Notes: generated by a model not told the origin, from the sequence alone. A stretch of DNA of 64,000 bases from Pyxicephalus adspersus (GCF_032062135.1 NC_092860.1:157060274-157124273), one strand, 5' to 3'; counted from the first letter of the stretch, positions 1-11,395 are shown. A program made the numbers and translations.

Positions 1-268
1 CAGTCTCTGGGGTAGGGGGGCAGTATATGGCCAGTCTCTGGAGTAGGGGGGCAGTATACAGGCAGTCTCTGGGGTAGGGGGGCAGTATATGGCCAGTCTC
101 TGGGGTAGGGGGGCAGTATATGGGCGGTCTCTGGTGTAGGAGGGGCAACATATGGGCAGTCTCTGGGGTAGGGGGGCAGTATTTGGCCAGTCTCAGGGGT
201 TGGAGGGGGCAGTATAAGGGCAGTCTCAGGGGTTGGAGGGGCAACATATGGGCAGTTTCTGGGGTAGG
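1..268. repeat. 31-bp G-rich minisatellite
   Basis: About eight head-to-tail copies of a unit that starts 'cagtctctggggtagggg' and ends 'cagtatatggc'. The period is 31 bp at the left and becomes 31-33 bp with more substitutions toward 268. The array is cut by the window edge, so its full length is unknown. Short ORFs across it are translations of the repeat, not genes. Confidence 0.93.
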
Positions 269-1213
269 TACCAGTAATGTACCCAGACAACCACCCATTA
301 TGTGGCACTACACACAGCCTGTACATTCCTGGACATAGAAATTGGGCACCATGGGGGGTGGTGGGATGGAGCCCTCTGATTGGCTGTCCTTTGGGGGGGG
401 GGTATTAGTAACCTCCATATATGAAATGATGAGGAGTGGGGTGATCACATGACAGGGGAATGTTTCGGATGAATCGGCCAATTATTATCCGTTGGATGTT
501 CTGTGCACCACCCCGGATTATTGATAATTGGCAGTGATTGGATGACGATTGCAGCAATTATGGCAATGAGACAACCAATGTATGACCCTCCAGCACCCGG
601 GGCCTGAAACATGTGAGAGCAATCCCAATAAATCCATTTCCTGTTTCTTCCCTTTTATATTATTCAATGTGCAAACCAATCCATTGATCCTGCCAGAAAT
701 CCCGGCACTTCCTGCGTATACCCACCCCCAGCCATACTCTATACACTACACCCCCCACAATGCTATGAAGATGTGACGGAGGGGTTTGTAGATCAGCTGA
801 ATGTACCCGGGCAGGGCTGACACCATGCTTGGGATTCCAGAGGAAGCTGCATGAGGCTCAGGGAACGCGTTGTCATTGTAGTGAATCTCCTGGATGAGCG
901 CAGTGAGATTCACCTGCTGGACTTTGTACTCGTTATTTACGTTTTATATTCATCTTACAGGGTGAGGGATCCTCCCTACTGCCTATGTGTGCGATACAAG
1001 GAGACGAATATCTCAGCCAATCACCAGCGTGGAGCCAAGGCTGCAGGTCAGTCACTGTGCCAATGGTGGAGCATGCTGGGGGATTCACCCAAGGATACAT
1101 TGTTATAGAATTCCACAGAGATTCACCCACCGATACATTGATCCTGGATTCCACAGAGATTCACCTAGTGCCCAGCCACCACTCAGCCGATGAATCTCCT
1201 CATGGGAGGGACC
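269..1213. other. Intergenic, no gene recognised
   Basis: No open frame here looks like a known protein. The only structure I see is a short direct duplication near 1108-1170, where 'attccacagagattcacc' occurs twice about 39 bp apart. The stretch ends at an assembly gap. Confidence 0.6.
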
Positions 1214-1498
1214 NNNNNNNNNNNNNNNNNNNNNNNNNNNNNNNNNNNNNNNNNNNNNNNNNNNNNNNNNNNNNNNNNNNNNNNNNNNNNNNNNNNNNNN
1301 NNNNNNNNNNNNNNNNNNNNNNNNNNNNNNNNNNNNNNNNNNNNNNNNNNNNNNNNNNNNNNNNNNNNNNNNNNNNNNNNNNNNNNNNNNNNNNNNNNNN
1401 NNNNNNNNNNNNNNNNNNNNNNNNNNNNNNNNNNNNNNNNNNNNNNNNNNNNNNNNNNNNNNNNNNNNNNNNNNNNNNNNNNNNNNNNNNNNNNNNNN
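1214..1498. other. Assembly gap (N)
   Basis: 285 undetermined bases. The right edge falls in an AT/G-rich tandem repeat, so the gap probably reflects an unassembled repeat array. Confidence 0.99.
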
Positions 1499-1580
1499 AT
1501 ATATATATATTGGGGGGAGGGGGGCATATATATATATATATTGGGGGCAGGAAGGCATATATATATATTGGGGGAGGGGT
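1499..1580. repeat. Alternating (AT)n / G-rich tandem repeat
   Basis: Three units of roughly 28-30 bp, each an (AT)n run followed by 'tgggggaggggg'-type sequence and 'gcatat'. The array continues leftward into the N gap. Alternating AT next to G-runs is unstable sequence and explains the assembly break. Confidence 0.85.
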
Positions 1581-2776
1581 AATAGAGTGATCAGTATGGG
1601 TATTGGTGTATTTGGGAATTTGCCAACACTGCAGCTTCTTCCCATTGGAGGTCAGGGACCGGACAGAGCTCAGTGTCAGCCAGCATAAGGGATGAAAAGG
1701 GGCCCTGCTGGGGAGTGGGGCCCCATAGGGTGAAGAGCAGGGCCACTATGAAGAGAGGGGTGAGAACCGTCCAACGTGTTGAAAATTGGCCCTATCCGTG
1801 CTAAGTATGGGGCAAATGGTGGCATCTCCCCAGTAAGTAGAATGCCCCTGAATTAGCTTTGGGGGTGATTTTGATCAGGGCCGGAGTTCCTCTTTATCTC
1901 CTTATCTTTTTCTTTATATTTGATTTCATTTTTCTTCTCTGAAAGGAATTCGGTGACTCCTCAAAAGTACACAGACTTCCTGCCCCTGGGGTCACTGACA
2001 GCCTGCAGTACCTGTGACCCTCCAGCAGGGGCGCCTTAATCACTCACATTGTTACTATTCTGGTGTGTTTGTTTTGTACATTGAGGAGTCATTTGTCACA
2101 GTGTGTGATGTGTCTATAGTTCCTTATCACATGGTGTGGTCACCTACAGGCTCAGCAAACACAGGAAGTGTGCGGGGACACCACCTGCTATTATGTCATG
2201 GGGTCACTGAAGGATTAGAGTGCACCCTGTGCCCTGTATAGGGTGGGGGTCAGCTACACCCATGGCCATGGTGACCCCAAATTCTAGAGAAGAGGCTGCC
2301 AAATAGGGGCAGTATGGGGGGGGGATACCCCAGGGTCCTTGGGATGCATAGTGGTAAATCCTGCACAGTCCCTGCACCCCAGGGTGGGGCTAAAACTATC
2401 CTGCCACCATTCTGAGGGGGGGGGGTGTGGATCAGGTATTGCTGTGTGATGGAAATCCTCCGCTCTCCCTGATGTCCATATAAGGAGTCGGGGTGACATT
2501 CTCCGAGCAGATTCCTGGCCCATTCATTTGGTGTCCCCATCATCATGTTTGGTAAAGGAAATGTCAGGAATGTCGGGAATACGGGACACTAAATCTCCCA
2601 ATGTATACAATGCGGGCCTGGAATCCTCTGGATAATGTACAGGCCCGGCAGGGGAATGTATAGGGGGAGGGGGTGTTTTCTTCCTGGGGTGTCACCCCTG
2701 GGTTCTCCTGACGGCCCCAGTCATAGGAATGGCAGTGATGGGGTTCTCCTGCAATTAGTTTTATCTTCCTGAGACT
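1581..2776. other. Intergenic, no gene recognised
   Basis: No supported coding region. It contains several G-runs (for example around 2316 and 2416) and short unrelated ORFs on both strands without recognisable domains. Confidence 0.55.
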
Positions 2777-2902
2777 TCCCCACCTCTTAGATTGTAAGCT
2801 CTTCGGGGCAGTGTGACTGTCTGTCATTTGTTACTCCTATATAATGTACAGCACTGCAGAACATGTTGGCGCTATATAAATCCTGTTTATTAATAATAAT
2901 AA
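2777..2902 (+). repeat. SINE 3' tail (L2-like tail)
   Basis: Starts near 'tagattgtaagctcttcgg' and ends 'gcgctatataaatcctg' plus a (TAA)n tract. The same tail recurs at 33311-33456 (-), 42846-42931 (-), 46760-46912 (+) and 58686-58760 (+). A longer copy with a tRNA-like head is at 49573-49829. It resembles the L2/CR1-type 3' ends used by vertebrate SINEs. Only the 3' part is present here. Confidence 0.8.
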
Positions 2903-3096
2903 TTTGAGCATTCACCCCTGGACACAGCCTGAGGTCATTGCTGGTTCAGTGGACGTCAGTGTGTCACCCATGGGCTCATCCCTCCAAATTGTGGAGCTCG
3001 GTGTCACCACCTTCCATTGCCGAGTAAATAGCAGTGACAAATCCGGGATCCAAATCTTCTGTGTCCTGGCTGCACCAAGAGAGGGGTTTATGTGAC

Positions 3097-3712
3097 TGAG
3101 TGGTTATATAAGCAATCTGCACTGTACAATGAGTACACCTAGTGGTATGTGGAGATATAAGCGATCTGCACCCCCTTCTAATATAAATCATTAGCTCCAT
3201 TGATATCAGTGACACTGCTCTCTCCTGGTTTGCAGTGTCAGAGGAAATATCAAGGAAAAGGAGCAGGGAAAAGTTGCCTTGAGACTTAGCTCTGATGAGG
3301 ACATTGACCACTTTAGTAAGGGATGTTTCAGTGGAATGGGCAGCTCTAAATCCAGACTGGAGGGGGTCAAGGAGAGAGTTGGTGCTCAGGTAATGGGTGA
3401 GTCTTTTGTAGACAAGGTGCTCACGAAGTTTGGAGACATATGGGAGAAGGAAGATAGGACGGTAGTTAGAGGGTATGGAGGGGTCCAGTGAGGGTTTCTT
3501 TAGGATAGGGAGAATTATGGCATGTATGAAAGCTGAGGGTTAGATACCAGTAGAAAGGGAGAGGTTGAATAGTTCAGTTAGGGCAGGGGCAGGGTGGAGG
3601 AATGGGCACGGAGTAGATCAGAGGGAATTGGGACAAGCGGACATGTAGTAGACGGAGATGATGAGAGAAGAGATAAGACTTCATCCACAGTAACAGGGCT
3701 GAGGGAGGCCAG
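3097..3712. repeat. 0.6 kb direct repeat, copy A
   Basis: This roughly 610-bp block is repeated nearly identically at about 5133-5750, 2036 bp downstream in the same orientation, with the 48-bp minisatellite between. It starts around 'gagtggttatataagcaa' and ends at 'gggaggccagt'. Differences are scattered substitutions and small indels. Both copies contain the same truncated LINE reverse transcriptase piece, so the LINE was there before the block duplicated. Confidence 0.9.
3240..3706 (-). pseudogene. LINE reverse transcriptase fragment (L2/CR1-like), copy A
   Basis: On the minus strand the broken reading frame gives the start of a non-LTR reverse transcriptase. It has a linker region with 'PIPSDLLRAHSSTL', then '[14 protein letters not shown]' (the NYRP motif of RT block 1), then '[12 protein letters not shown]'. 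It decays at the position where the first catalytic aspartate block should be ('[10 protein letters not shown]'). The fragment is about 150 residues and has frameshifts. The palm domain beyond this point, the endonuclease and the 3' UTR are absent. The motifs match the L2/CR1 side of vertebrate LINEs; the exact clade is not fixed by this short piece. Plus-strand ORFs here are antisense shadows. Confidence 0.78.
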
Positions 3713-3807
3713 TGATGATTTACAGGTGGAAGGGGTAGGTATGGTTGGAGTGGCTCGGTGGGCAGATTTACAGGTGGAAGGGGTGGGTATGGTTGGAGTG
3801 GCTCGAC

Positions 3808-5140
3808 TGTACAATGAGGATACATAGTGGTGAGTGCAGATATAATCAATCTGTACTGAAGAATGGATACAGCTAGTGCTGAGTGCAGATATAATCAATC
3901 TGTACTGTACAATGAGGACACCTAGTGGTGAGTGCAGATATAAGCAATCAGACTGTATAATGAGGACATCTAGTGGTGAGTTGAGATATAATCAATCTGA
4001 CTGTACAATGAGGACACCTAGTGGTGAGTTGCAATATAAGCAATCTGCACTGTACAATGAGGACACCTAGTGGTGAGTGTAGAAATAATAAATCTCATGG
4101 TACAATAAGGACACCTAGTGGTGAGTGCAGATATATTCAATCTGTAGTGAAGAATGCATTCACCTAGTGGTGAGTGCAGATATTATCAATCTAACTCTAC
4201 AATGAGGACACCTACAATCTGACTGTACAATGAGGACACCTAGTGGTGAGTGGAGATATAATCAATCTGTACTGAAGAATGGATACAGCTAATGCTGAGT
4301 ACAGATATAAGCAATCTGTACTTTACAATGAGGCTACCTAGTGGTGAGTGGAGATATTATCAATTTGACTGTACAATGAGGACACCTAGTGGTGAGTGGA
4401 GATATAATCAATCTGACTGTACAATGAGGACACCTAGTGGTGAGTGAAGATAAAATCAATCTGACTGTACAATGAGAACACCTAGTGGTGAGTGGAGATA
4501 TTATCAATCTGACTGTACAATGAGGAAACCTAGTGGTGAGTGGAGATGTAATCAATCCGACTGTACAATGAGGACACCTAGTGGTGGGTGGAGATATAAT
4601 CAATCTGACTGTACAATGAGGACACCTAGTGGTGAGTGGTGATATGAGCAATCTGCACAGTACAATGAGAACACTTAGTGGTGAGTGCACATATTATCAA
4701 TTTGACTGTACAATGGGGACACCTTGTGCTAAGTGCAGATGTAAGCAATCTGTACTGTACAATGAGGACACCTAGTGGTGAATGGAGATATAATCAATCT
4801 GACTGTACAATGAGGACATCTAGTAGTGAGTGGAGATATAATCAATCTGTACTGAAGAATGGATACAGCTAGTGCTGAGTGCAGATATAAGCATTCTGCA
4901 CTGTACAATGACGACACCTAGTGGTGAGTAGAGATATAATCACTCTGACTGTACAATGAGGACACTTAGTGGTGAGTGGAGATCTAATCAATCTGACTGT
5001 ACAATGAGGACACCTAGTGGTCAGCGGCGATATAAGCTATCAGCACTGTACAATGAGAACACTTAGTGGTGAGTGCAGATATTATCAATCTGACAGTACA
5101 ATGAGGACACCTAGTGGTGAGTTGAGATATAATGAGTGGT
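3808..5140. repeat. 48-bp minisatellite array
   Basis: About 27 diverged copies of a 48-bp unit with core 'acaatgaggacacctagtgg' followed by 'tgagtggagatataatcaatc'-type sequence; successive cores at 4381 and 4429 confirm the 48-bp period. Copies differ by substitutions and some are short. The same core occurs once inside each flanking 0.6 kb direct repeat, which suggests the array grew from that sequence. It has no spacer variety or leader and is not a CRISPR array. Confidence 0.94.
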
Positions 5141-5750
5141 TATATAAGCAATCTGCACTGTACAATGAGTACACCTAGTGGTATGTGGAGATATAAGCGA
5201 TCTGCACCCCCTTCTAATATAAATCATGAGCTCCATTGATATCAGTGACACTGCTCTCTCCTAGTTTGCAGTGTCAGAGGAAATATCAAGGAAAAGGAGC
5301 AGTGAAAAGTTGCCTTGAGACTTAGCTCTGATGAAGACATTGGCCACTTTAGTAAGGGATGTTTCAGTGGAATGGGCAGCTCTAAATCCAGACTGGAGGG
5401 GGTCAAGGAGAGAGTTGGTGCTCAGGTAATGGGGGAGTCTTTTGTAGACAAGGTGCTCACGAAGTTTGGAGACATATGGGAGAAGGAAGATAGGACGGTA
5501 GTTAGAAGGTATGGAGGGGTCCAGTGAGGGTTTCTTTAGGATAGGGAGAATTATGGCATGTATGAAAGCTTAGGGTTAGATACCAGTAGAAAGGGAGAGG
5601 TTGAATAGTTTGGTTAGGGCAGGGGCCAGGGTCGAGGAATGGGCACGGAGTAGATCAGAGGGAATTGGGACAAGCGGACATGTAGTAGATGGAGATGATG
5701 AGAGAAGAGATAAGACTTCATCCACAGTAACAGGGCTGAGGGAGGCCAGT
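5133..5750. repeat. 0.6 kb direct repeat, copy B
   Basis: Second copy of the block at 3097-3712, same orientation. After 'gggaggccagt' at its right end the two copies diverge completely, which marks the duplication breakpoint. Confidence 0.9.
5276..5745 (-). pseudogene. LINE reverse transcriptase fragment (L2/CR1-like), copy B
   Basis: Same fragment as at 3240-3706, carried by the direct repeat. It is slightly better preserved at its 5' side: the minus-strand frame reads through 'SPVTVDEVLSLLSSS', 'PIPSDLLRAHSSTL' and 'APALTKLFNLSLSTG' before breaking. It ends at the same point as copy A, so it is a duplicate and not a separate insertion. Confidence 0.78.
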
Positions 5751-7270
5751 TGTTTTTTTACAAACAATAGATTTCCGCTGATCACACAGATGTGACAATG
5801 AAAGAATTAGTTTTATAATAAGTTAATAAACGTCCACTCCAGGCTGTGTCATCCCGACATTTGGAAATATTCTAATCAGGATGGAAATAAGCAGCTTGTA
5901 TCCCTCTCTGTACAAGGACAGAAACCACTCAATGCCTGGCTACCGCCGAGACAGAACACTACAACCCCCAGCATACTGATTCTACTCCGTTGGCTTACCA
6001 TATATTGTCATAAATCCATCAACATGAGAACCAATGTGTAAGTAAGATTTTCTGCTGGGCTTACAATGTATGTATATAGCTCTGACATATACCATGGTGC
6101 TGTACAGAGAACACAGAGCCAGTCCCATCGAACAGAGAAGCTGACACTCCACCCCCCCCCCACCACCACAGTCATAGCCCCCCCTAGCAATCAGGCACCT
6201 GTTTCTGTACCTACACCAGGTGTAGTGCGGGGAAAGGGAGAGGCAGCAGCCTAGTAAAGTGTGAGTTAGCAGTAAGGCTGAGGGATCAGAGGATCTGCCA
6301 GGTGCAGAGGTCCCACAGCACCTACAATAGGTTTTATTGATGTCTTCATTTGTCACCTGGACATTTCTAGTTTTGATCCTAAGAAGGGGTAAAAAAAACT
6401 GGCCAATTAGAGTTCATTTGAGCAGATTTGGTGTACCCGGTGATGCTGGTGGAAGTGGCACTCCTAGCTGTGGGAGATAATCTGTTATGGAGGGCAATAG
6501 GGAAAAATCAGCCTCCTATGCAGGTATTGTAAGGCGGGACCCTCTTACCCCAATTGTATTCGTTACCCTCTTTCATGCCCATTCTCCATCCTGGGTATTA
6601 TTCACTGTCCCACCTCATCTCCCACCACCACTTGTTTATTCTCTCTTCCCCATAGTCCCTTCTCCTGGTTCTTTTTACCCCTTTGTCTGATGCTCCTTAT
6701 GACTGCCACCTTCTGCCCCTCTGCCCCTCCTACTTTCTACCCCTTTCCCACTCTTTATCCTTTGACAGCCCGGCCAGTTTTAGATGGATGGAGAGAGTTT
6801 GTATGAACTGATATAAATTATGTCTAAAAGCTTTTACCTAAAAAAGAAAACTGAAATTCAATTTCAGTGGGAATTTAACGTGCTGGATTAAGTAGCCCAA
6901 TGGGCAGTAAATATCCCACAGGTCGTAGTTTGCCCATGCCTGGCGTAGCTTGTACCTCTCATATGTATAGGTGCAAGTAGCCAAATTGTATCCCAACCAC
7001 CCCTTATTTTCTTTTTATTGCAATGGTTAGTTTAATGTTCCTTAGCAAGCTTTGTATTCCCTACAAAGATCAACAATCTTTTCCCATGGTTTAACTTCTA
7101 TGCTAGGGTCTGCCGGAATTATAAATCCTTGAGTCTCTGCAATGGTTGTTAGGTAACTCTTTAACACAAACAAACTTATGGTCAATAAAATTTTTGTCGT
7201 GTTCATGCAGATTTTGGTAAAATTTGCAGATATCCCCGCATATGCACTGACAAAATGTTCTTTCTTGTCT
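5751..7270. other. Upstream flank of GT92 copy 1, no gene recognised
   Basis: No supported coding region. Around 6750 it is pyrimidine-rich. Near 6920-6960, 'cgtagtttgcccatgcctgg' resembles an interspersed repeat fragment. A non-coding first exon for the GT92 pseudogene could lie here but I could not identify one. Confidence 0.5.
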
Positions 7271-7288
7271 TCTAGCCGTAGTCTACGG

Positions 7289-8357
7289 ATGGCTCCAGGA
7301 TGTCATTTTCGTAGATGCCAGTTTTACACATGTTGCTTCTTTGTCTGCATTGTTATCTTCCTCCATTGCTTCCAAGGAGAATACAGACATCTGAAAATGA
7401 GAATTCAGGAACTTCCCATTGCCAGAGACACCATTACAGCTCTGGATAATCGAACATTTATTATCGCTCCATATTATGAGCCTAGATGTGGCCAATCAGT
7501 CCGGGTCATCGCCATCATCCATATATCTGTGAAAGAACTCTATTGTATCTTCCATTGTTCCACCAATCAGAACATTTCCATCAGGGCAGAAATAGATTGT
7601 CACAGAGACAGATTTGGTTTCCCATATGGAACAGCGGATCTTCTATGTGAAGAACCTTCTGGGTGTGATTACACTTATATGTCTTTCTCTTCAACTAATT
7701 CCACAAACACAAGTCAGAGCCTTCTATTTATAGTCAGGAACCGTCCTACTCCGGCAATATCTTCAGACCACAAATATATGGCGATATTCCAATGGACTCA
7801 CAGCTCAGATTGGTTATTTTGGGCAAACTGCAGTCCTAAATGATTGTCTATACAAGAACATGTACAAAAGTAAGTTTGTTCTCCTCAATGACATAGATGA
7901 AATTATTCTTCCAACCATAGACTGGGATTGGTCTTCCATGATGGAGAATCTGCAAAAACAATTCCCAAACATAACTGTCTTCCACTTTGAAAATCACATC
8001 TTCCCCACTTCAGTCAAAAGCTCTGGATTCGACTTGTGGTCCCATGTTTCTGGGGTCAATATTCTCCACCATAACTTCCGAGAACCTATAAATTGGAAAG
8101 TCTTTAACGATCGAAAAATGGTTGTGAACCCCAGAGAGGTGTTTCAGACCTCAATCCACACAGCCCTGAAACATAGGGGGAAGAGGAAAAATATAGGACA
8201 AGATGTGGCCATCACCTTCCATTGTACACACAAACGGAGGAATAACATCACCACAAAGGACCTCATTTTAGATGATAGTCTAAGGAGATACAATTTGACT
8301 TTGGTGCCCAATGTTGATAGGGTGATTAGGAGACTTTTTCCTTTCATGTACGTATAA
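7289..8357 (+). pseudogene. GT92 glycosyltransferase pseudogene, copy 1
   Basis: Paralogue of the intact gene at 37480-38733. The ATG at 7289 lies 14 nt after a splice acceptor (tttcttgtcttctag, AG at 7274-7275), the same arrangement as in the intact copy. The first 155 or so codons are open and collinear: signal anchor, 'LDNRTFIIAPYYEP', 'CIFHCSTNQN', 'FGFPYGTADLLC'. At about 7761/7762 roughly 209 bp present in the intact gene (between about 37944 and 38154) is missing, which also shifts the frame, so the first frame stops at 7843. The second part is open to 8357 in another frame and keeps 'LLNDIDEIILP', the DXD-type motif, and the C-terminal 'RRYNLTLVPNVD'. The missing part includes the first strands of the catalytic domain, so no active enzyme is expected. 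An intron was considered for the gap but the flanking sequence fits a simple deletion between similar short motifs. Confidence 0.9.
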
Positions 8358-9189
8358 ATATTGTAATTAATGTAAATATCAAGATTTTCTCCATTATTGG
8401 TGGGGAACAAAGCTGGTCAGGAGAAGCACATAATCTGGACATGAGTACCGCTCACCTCCATAGGAGCAGCCAATTTTTACCAAAATTTTACAGGTTCTTC
8501 CTTGTAGTGTGGCATGAGAAAGGCTCATACATCTTCATTTTGTTTTGTTTTGTTTTTTTGTAACACAAAACAAATAGATAGAGGGTTAGGGCAGCAGAGC
8601 ATCATACATTAACAGTGGACATCCATAGAAGTCCATTATAGTCACAAACCTAGCTGGCTTTGTGCTTCCTGGCATGACCACTTGGGTTCACAATGGGTCA
8701 TAAGAGAAGAGAGAGAGAGTCTCTTCCTCAGAGTAACAGTCCCAAATTCGTCTCCTTAGGTACCTTTTCTCTTAGGCACCTTCTGAAGCTTCTCTCCTAA
8801 AGCCACCAAAAACTCCAAGAAACGTTCCACCTCTCACTGGATTAAGTCTCCAACCCAAAGCCGAGCCAGAATCCGAAGCCTACAGAGCTACATGTCCTGT
8901 CCTCTCTGACTTTATTAGTATTCCAGGGACCCCCTCACCTCAATTCTTCACATATTTATCTTGTAAGTGCCTAACATTGTCATAGACCCAAAAAGTAATG
9001 AGCCAGGGCAGGGATTGGCTTCTACCTTGCTATAGACAGGTGCATTCACTGTGACAAAGGAAAGCAAACCATAACTCAATGGGGATAATTGGCTCTATAT
9101 TACACTAAGATTACCCCTTAAATCTTAAAGGGATCCTTTCTAAAATTAATAGGGTGCTACAGACAACTGAGACTACTATAAAGGGTATT
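8358..9189. other. 3' flank of GT92 copy 1, no gene recognised
   Basis: Probable decayed 3' UTR and intergenic DNA. I found no clear match to the 3' UTRs of the other two GT92 copies and no open frame of note. Confidence 0.5.
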
Positions 9190-10410
9190 AACTAGACCTG
9201 ACCCCTGCACTCTGTATGCTATAATGTGTATTATATAGACCTGAGGCCGGCACTCCATTTGATATAATGTGTATTACATAGACCTGACCTCTGCACTCTG
9301 TATGCTTTAATGTGTATTGCATAGACCTGACTCCTGCACTCTGTATACTATACACTATAATATGTATTACATAGACTGGACCCCTGCACGATGTATACTA
9401 TAATGTATAATACATAGACCTGACCCGTGCACTCTGTATGCTATAACCTGTATAACACGGACCTGACCCATGCACTCTGTATGCTATAACCTGTATAACA
9501 CGGACCTGACCCATGCACTATGTATGTTTTATTGTGTATTACATAGACCTGACCCCTGCACTCTGTATGCTATAATGTGTATTATATAGACCTGACCCCT
9601 GCACTCTGTATGCTATAATGTGTATTATATAGACCTGACCTCTGCACTCTGTATGCTTTATTTTGTATTATATAGACCTGACCCCTGCACTCTGTACGCT
9701 ATAATATGTATTACATAGACTGGACCCCTGCACTATGTATACTATAATGTGTATTACATAGACCTGACCCCTGCATTCTGTATGCTATAATGTGTATTAC
9801 ATATGTGTGTTGCATAGACCTGACCCCTGCACTATGAATACTATAATGTGTATTACATAAACCTGACCCCTGCACTCTGTACGCTATACTGTGTATTACA
9901 TAGACCTGACCCCCGCACTCTGTATGCTATNNNNNNNNNNNNNNNNNNNNNNNNNNNNNNNNNNNNNNNNNNNNNNNNNNNNNNNNNNNNNNNNNNNNNN
10001 NNNNNNNNNNNNNNNNNNNNNNNNNNNNNNNNNNNNNNNNNNNNNNNNNNNNNNNNNNNNNNNNNNNNNNNNNNNNNNNNNNNNNNNNNNNNNNNNNNNN
10101 NNNNNNNNNNNNNNNNNNNNNNNNNNNNNNNNNNNNNNNNNNNNNNNNNNNNNNNNNNNNNNNNNNNNNNNNNNNNNNNNNNNNNNNNNNNNNNNNNNNN
10201 NNNNNNNNNNNNNNNNNNNNNNNNNNNNNNNNNNNNNNNNNNNNNNNNNNNNNNNNNNNNNNNNNNNNNNNNNNNNNNNNNNNNNNNNNNNNNCTATAAT
10301 GTGTATTACATAGACCTGACCTCTGCACTCTGTATGCTGTAATGTGTGTTACATAGACCTTACCCCTGCACTCTGTACGCTATAATGTATAGTACACTCT
10401 GTATACTAAA
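9190..10410 (+). repeat. 43-bp minisatellite array (forward orientation)
   Basis: About 20 visible copies of a 43-bp unit containing 'cctgacccctgcactctgta' and 'tataatgtgtattacataga'; unit starts at 9548 and 9591 confirm the period. The array is interrupted by an N gap (9931-10293) that lies wholly inside it. A shorter array of the same unit in reverse orientation follows at 10752-10940, and a related one is at 33457-33556. Confidence 0.94.
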
Positions 10411-10429
10411 ATGTATATTACATACACGG

Positions 10430-10740
10430 CGTATCTGATTGGCCAAGGATCGTTTGCTATCTATCGTGTGTAAGGTCATTCAGTGATCGTGCATGTTTCT
10501 GCAATACACTTTCTCCTTTACATGTCCCTCCCTGCATCGTTCAAACAATTGTATCTAGCGTGTGTATACAATTGGTGGATTATATTTCAACGATCATATC
10601 ATTACAGCACGTGCAGAATTGTGCACAATAGGATCCTTCAAATATAATCGTGCATAATCGTTGATTGGTCCTAATCGTTGGATTTCTAACTATAATTATT
10701 GGAAGTGTTTACATATCTTAAGATTAAATTAATTAATTAA
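10430..10740. repeat. Spacer between inverted minisatellite arrays, MITE-like
   Basis: AT-rich, no coding potential. It repeats short words such as 'gatcgt' and 'atcgttg' and has the look of a non-autonomous DNA element, but I could not define termini or target duplications. Its place between the two inverted 43-bp arrays suggests the three parts together could be one fold-back element. Confidence 0.4.
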
Positions 10741-10751
10741 TTGTATGCAAA

Positions 10752-10940
10752 GTGCAGGGTTCAGGGCTATGTAACACACATTATAGCATACAGAGTGCAG
10801 GGGTCAGGACTATGTAATACACAACATAACATACAGAGTGCAGGGGTCAGGTCAATGTAATACACATTATAGCATACAGAGTTCAGGGGTCAGGTCAATA
10901 TACTTATACATTATAGCATACAGAGTGCAGGGGTCAGGTC
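10752..10940 (-). repeat. 43-bp minisatellite array (reverse orientation)
   Basis: About 4.5 copies of the reverse complement of the 9190-10410 unit ('catacagagtgcaggggtca'). The last copy runs directly into the mariner relic at 10941 with no spacer. Confidence 0.92.
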
Positions 10941-11395
10941 AGCCAAAAAGTCCTGTGCAGCCTCAAAATGGGCCAAAACGGCTTTGGATGCTTCAACTCG
11001 TTCCTTCTTCTGATCACTGTTCAAACATTTCGGCACCCACTTCGCTGAAAGCTTGCCATGTCTAGGATAGTGGTGATAACAAACCCAACACGCTCTGTGA
11101 TTTGTCAAGTATCTGGGCGATCTTTGCTGCGGATATTTGCCGGTCCTCAATAATCAGCTCATGGACATCGCAGGTTGCCGGGTCAGTTGAGGTGTGGGGG
11201 GCGCGCACTGCGGGGCTCATCTACAATGGGGAAATGCCCGGTCTTGAAACGAGATATCCAGGTTGTGACAGTGGTGTAGGAAGGACACTTCTCCCCCAGT
11301 GTTTGTGACATCTCAGTGTGAATGTCCTTTGCTGACTTTCCCTGGAGAAACAAAAACTTCATGACGGACCCTAACTCCGACATGAAACTTGCTTG
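10941..11395 (-). pseudogene. Tc1/mariner transposase N-terminal relic
   Basis: On the minus strand, 11383-11183 encodes the first helix-turn-helix of a mariner transposase: 'FLFLQGKSAKDIHTEM' followed by 'YTTVTTWISRFKTGHF'. After frame breaks, matches resume with 'IIEDRQISAAKIAQIL' (second helix-turn-helix) and 'HGKLSAKWVPKCLNSDQKK', the linker before the catalytic domain. The DDE/D catalytic domain is absent: homology stops at 10941, where the 43-bp minisatellite starts. At least two frameshifts and stops make it inactive. SETMAR and other vertebrate mariners share this layout. Confidence 0.85.

Noticed and set aside
985..1590. 201-codon ORF, and other long ORFs across N runs (9848, 13305, 46064, 55250)
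   Set aside because: Mostly undetermined residues across assembly gaps.
3279..3491. 70-residue plus-strand ORF, repeated at 5315-5527
   Set aside because: Antisense of the LINE RT fragment, which has recognisable motifs on the minus strand; its repetition comes from the direct repeat.
3808..5140. CRISPR-like array
   Set aside because: The 48-bp period is continuous repeat without unique spacers, in a vertebrate genome; it is a minisatellite.
7178..7288. Start of GT92 copy 1 at 7178
   Set aside because: The upstream part lies before the splice acceptor and has no counterpart in the other copies; ATG 7289 aligns with the family start.
7750..7860. Intron in GT92 copy 1
   Set aside because: The intact copy has no intron here, and the difference is sequence missing from copy 1, not added.
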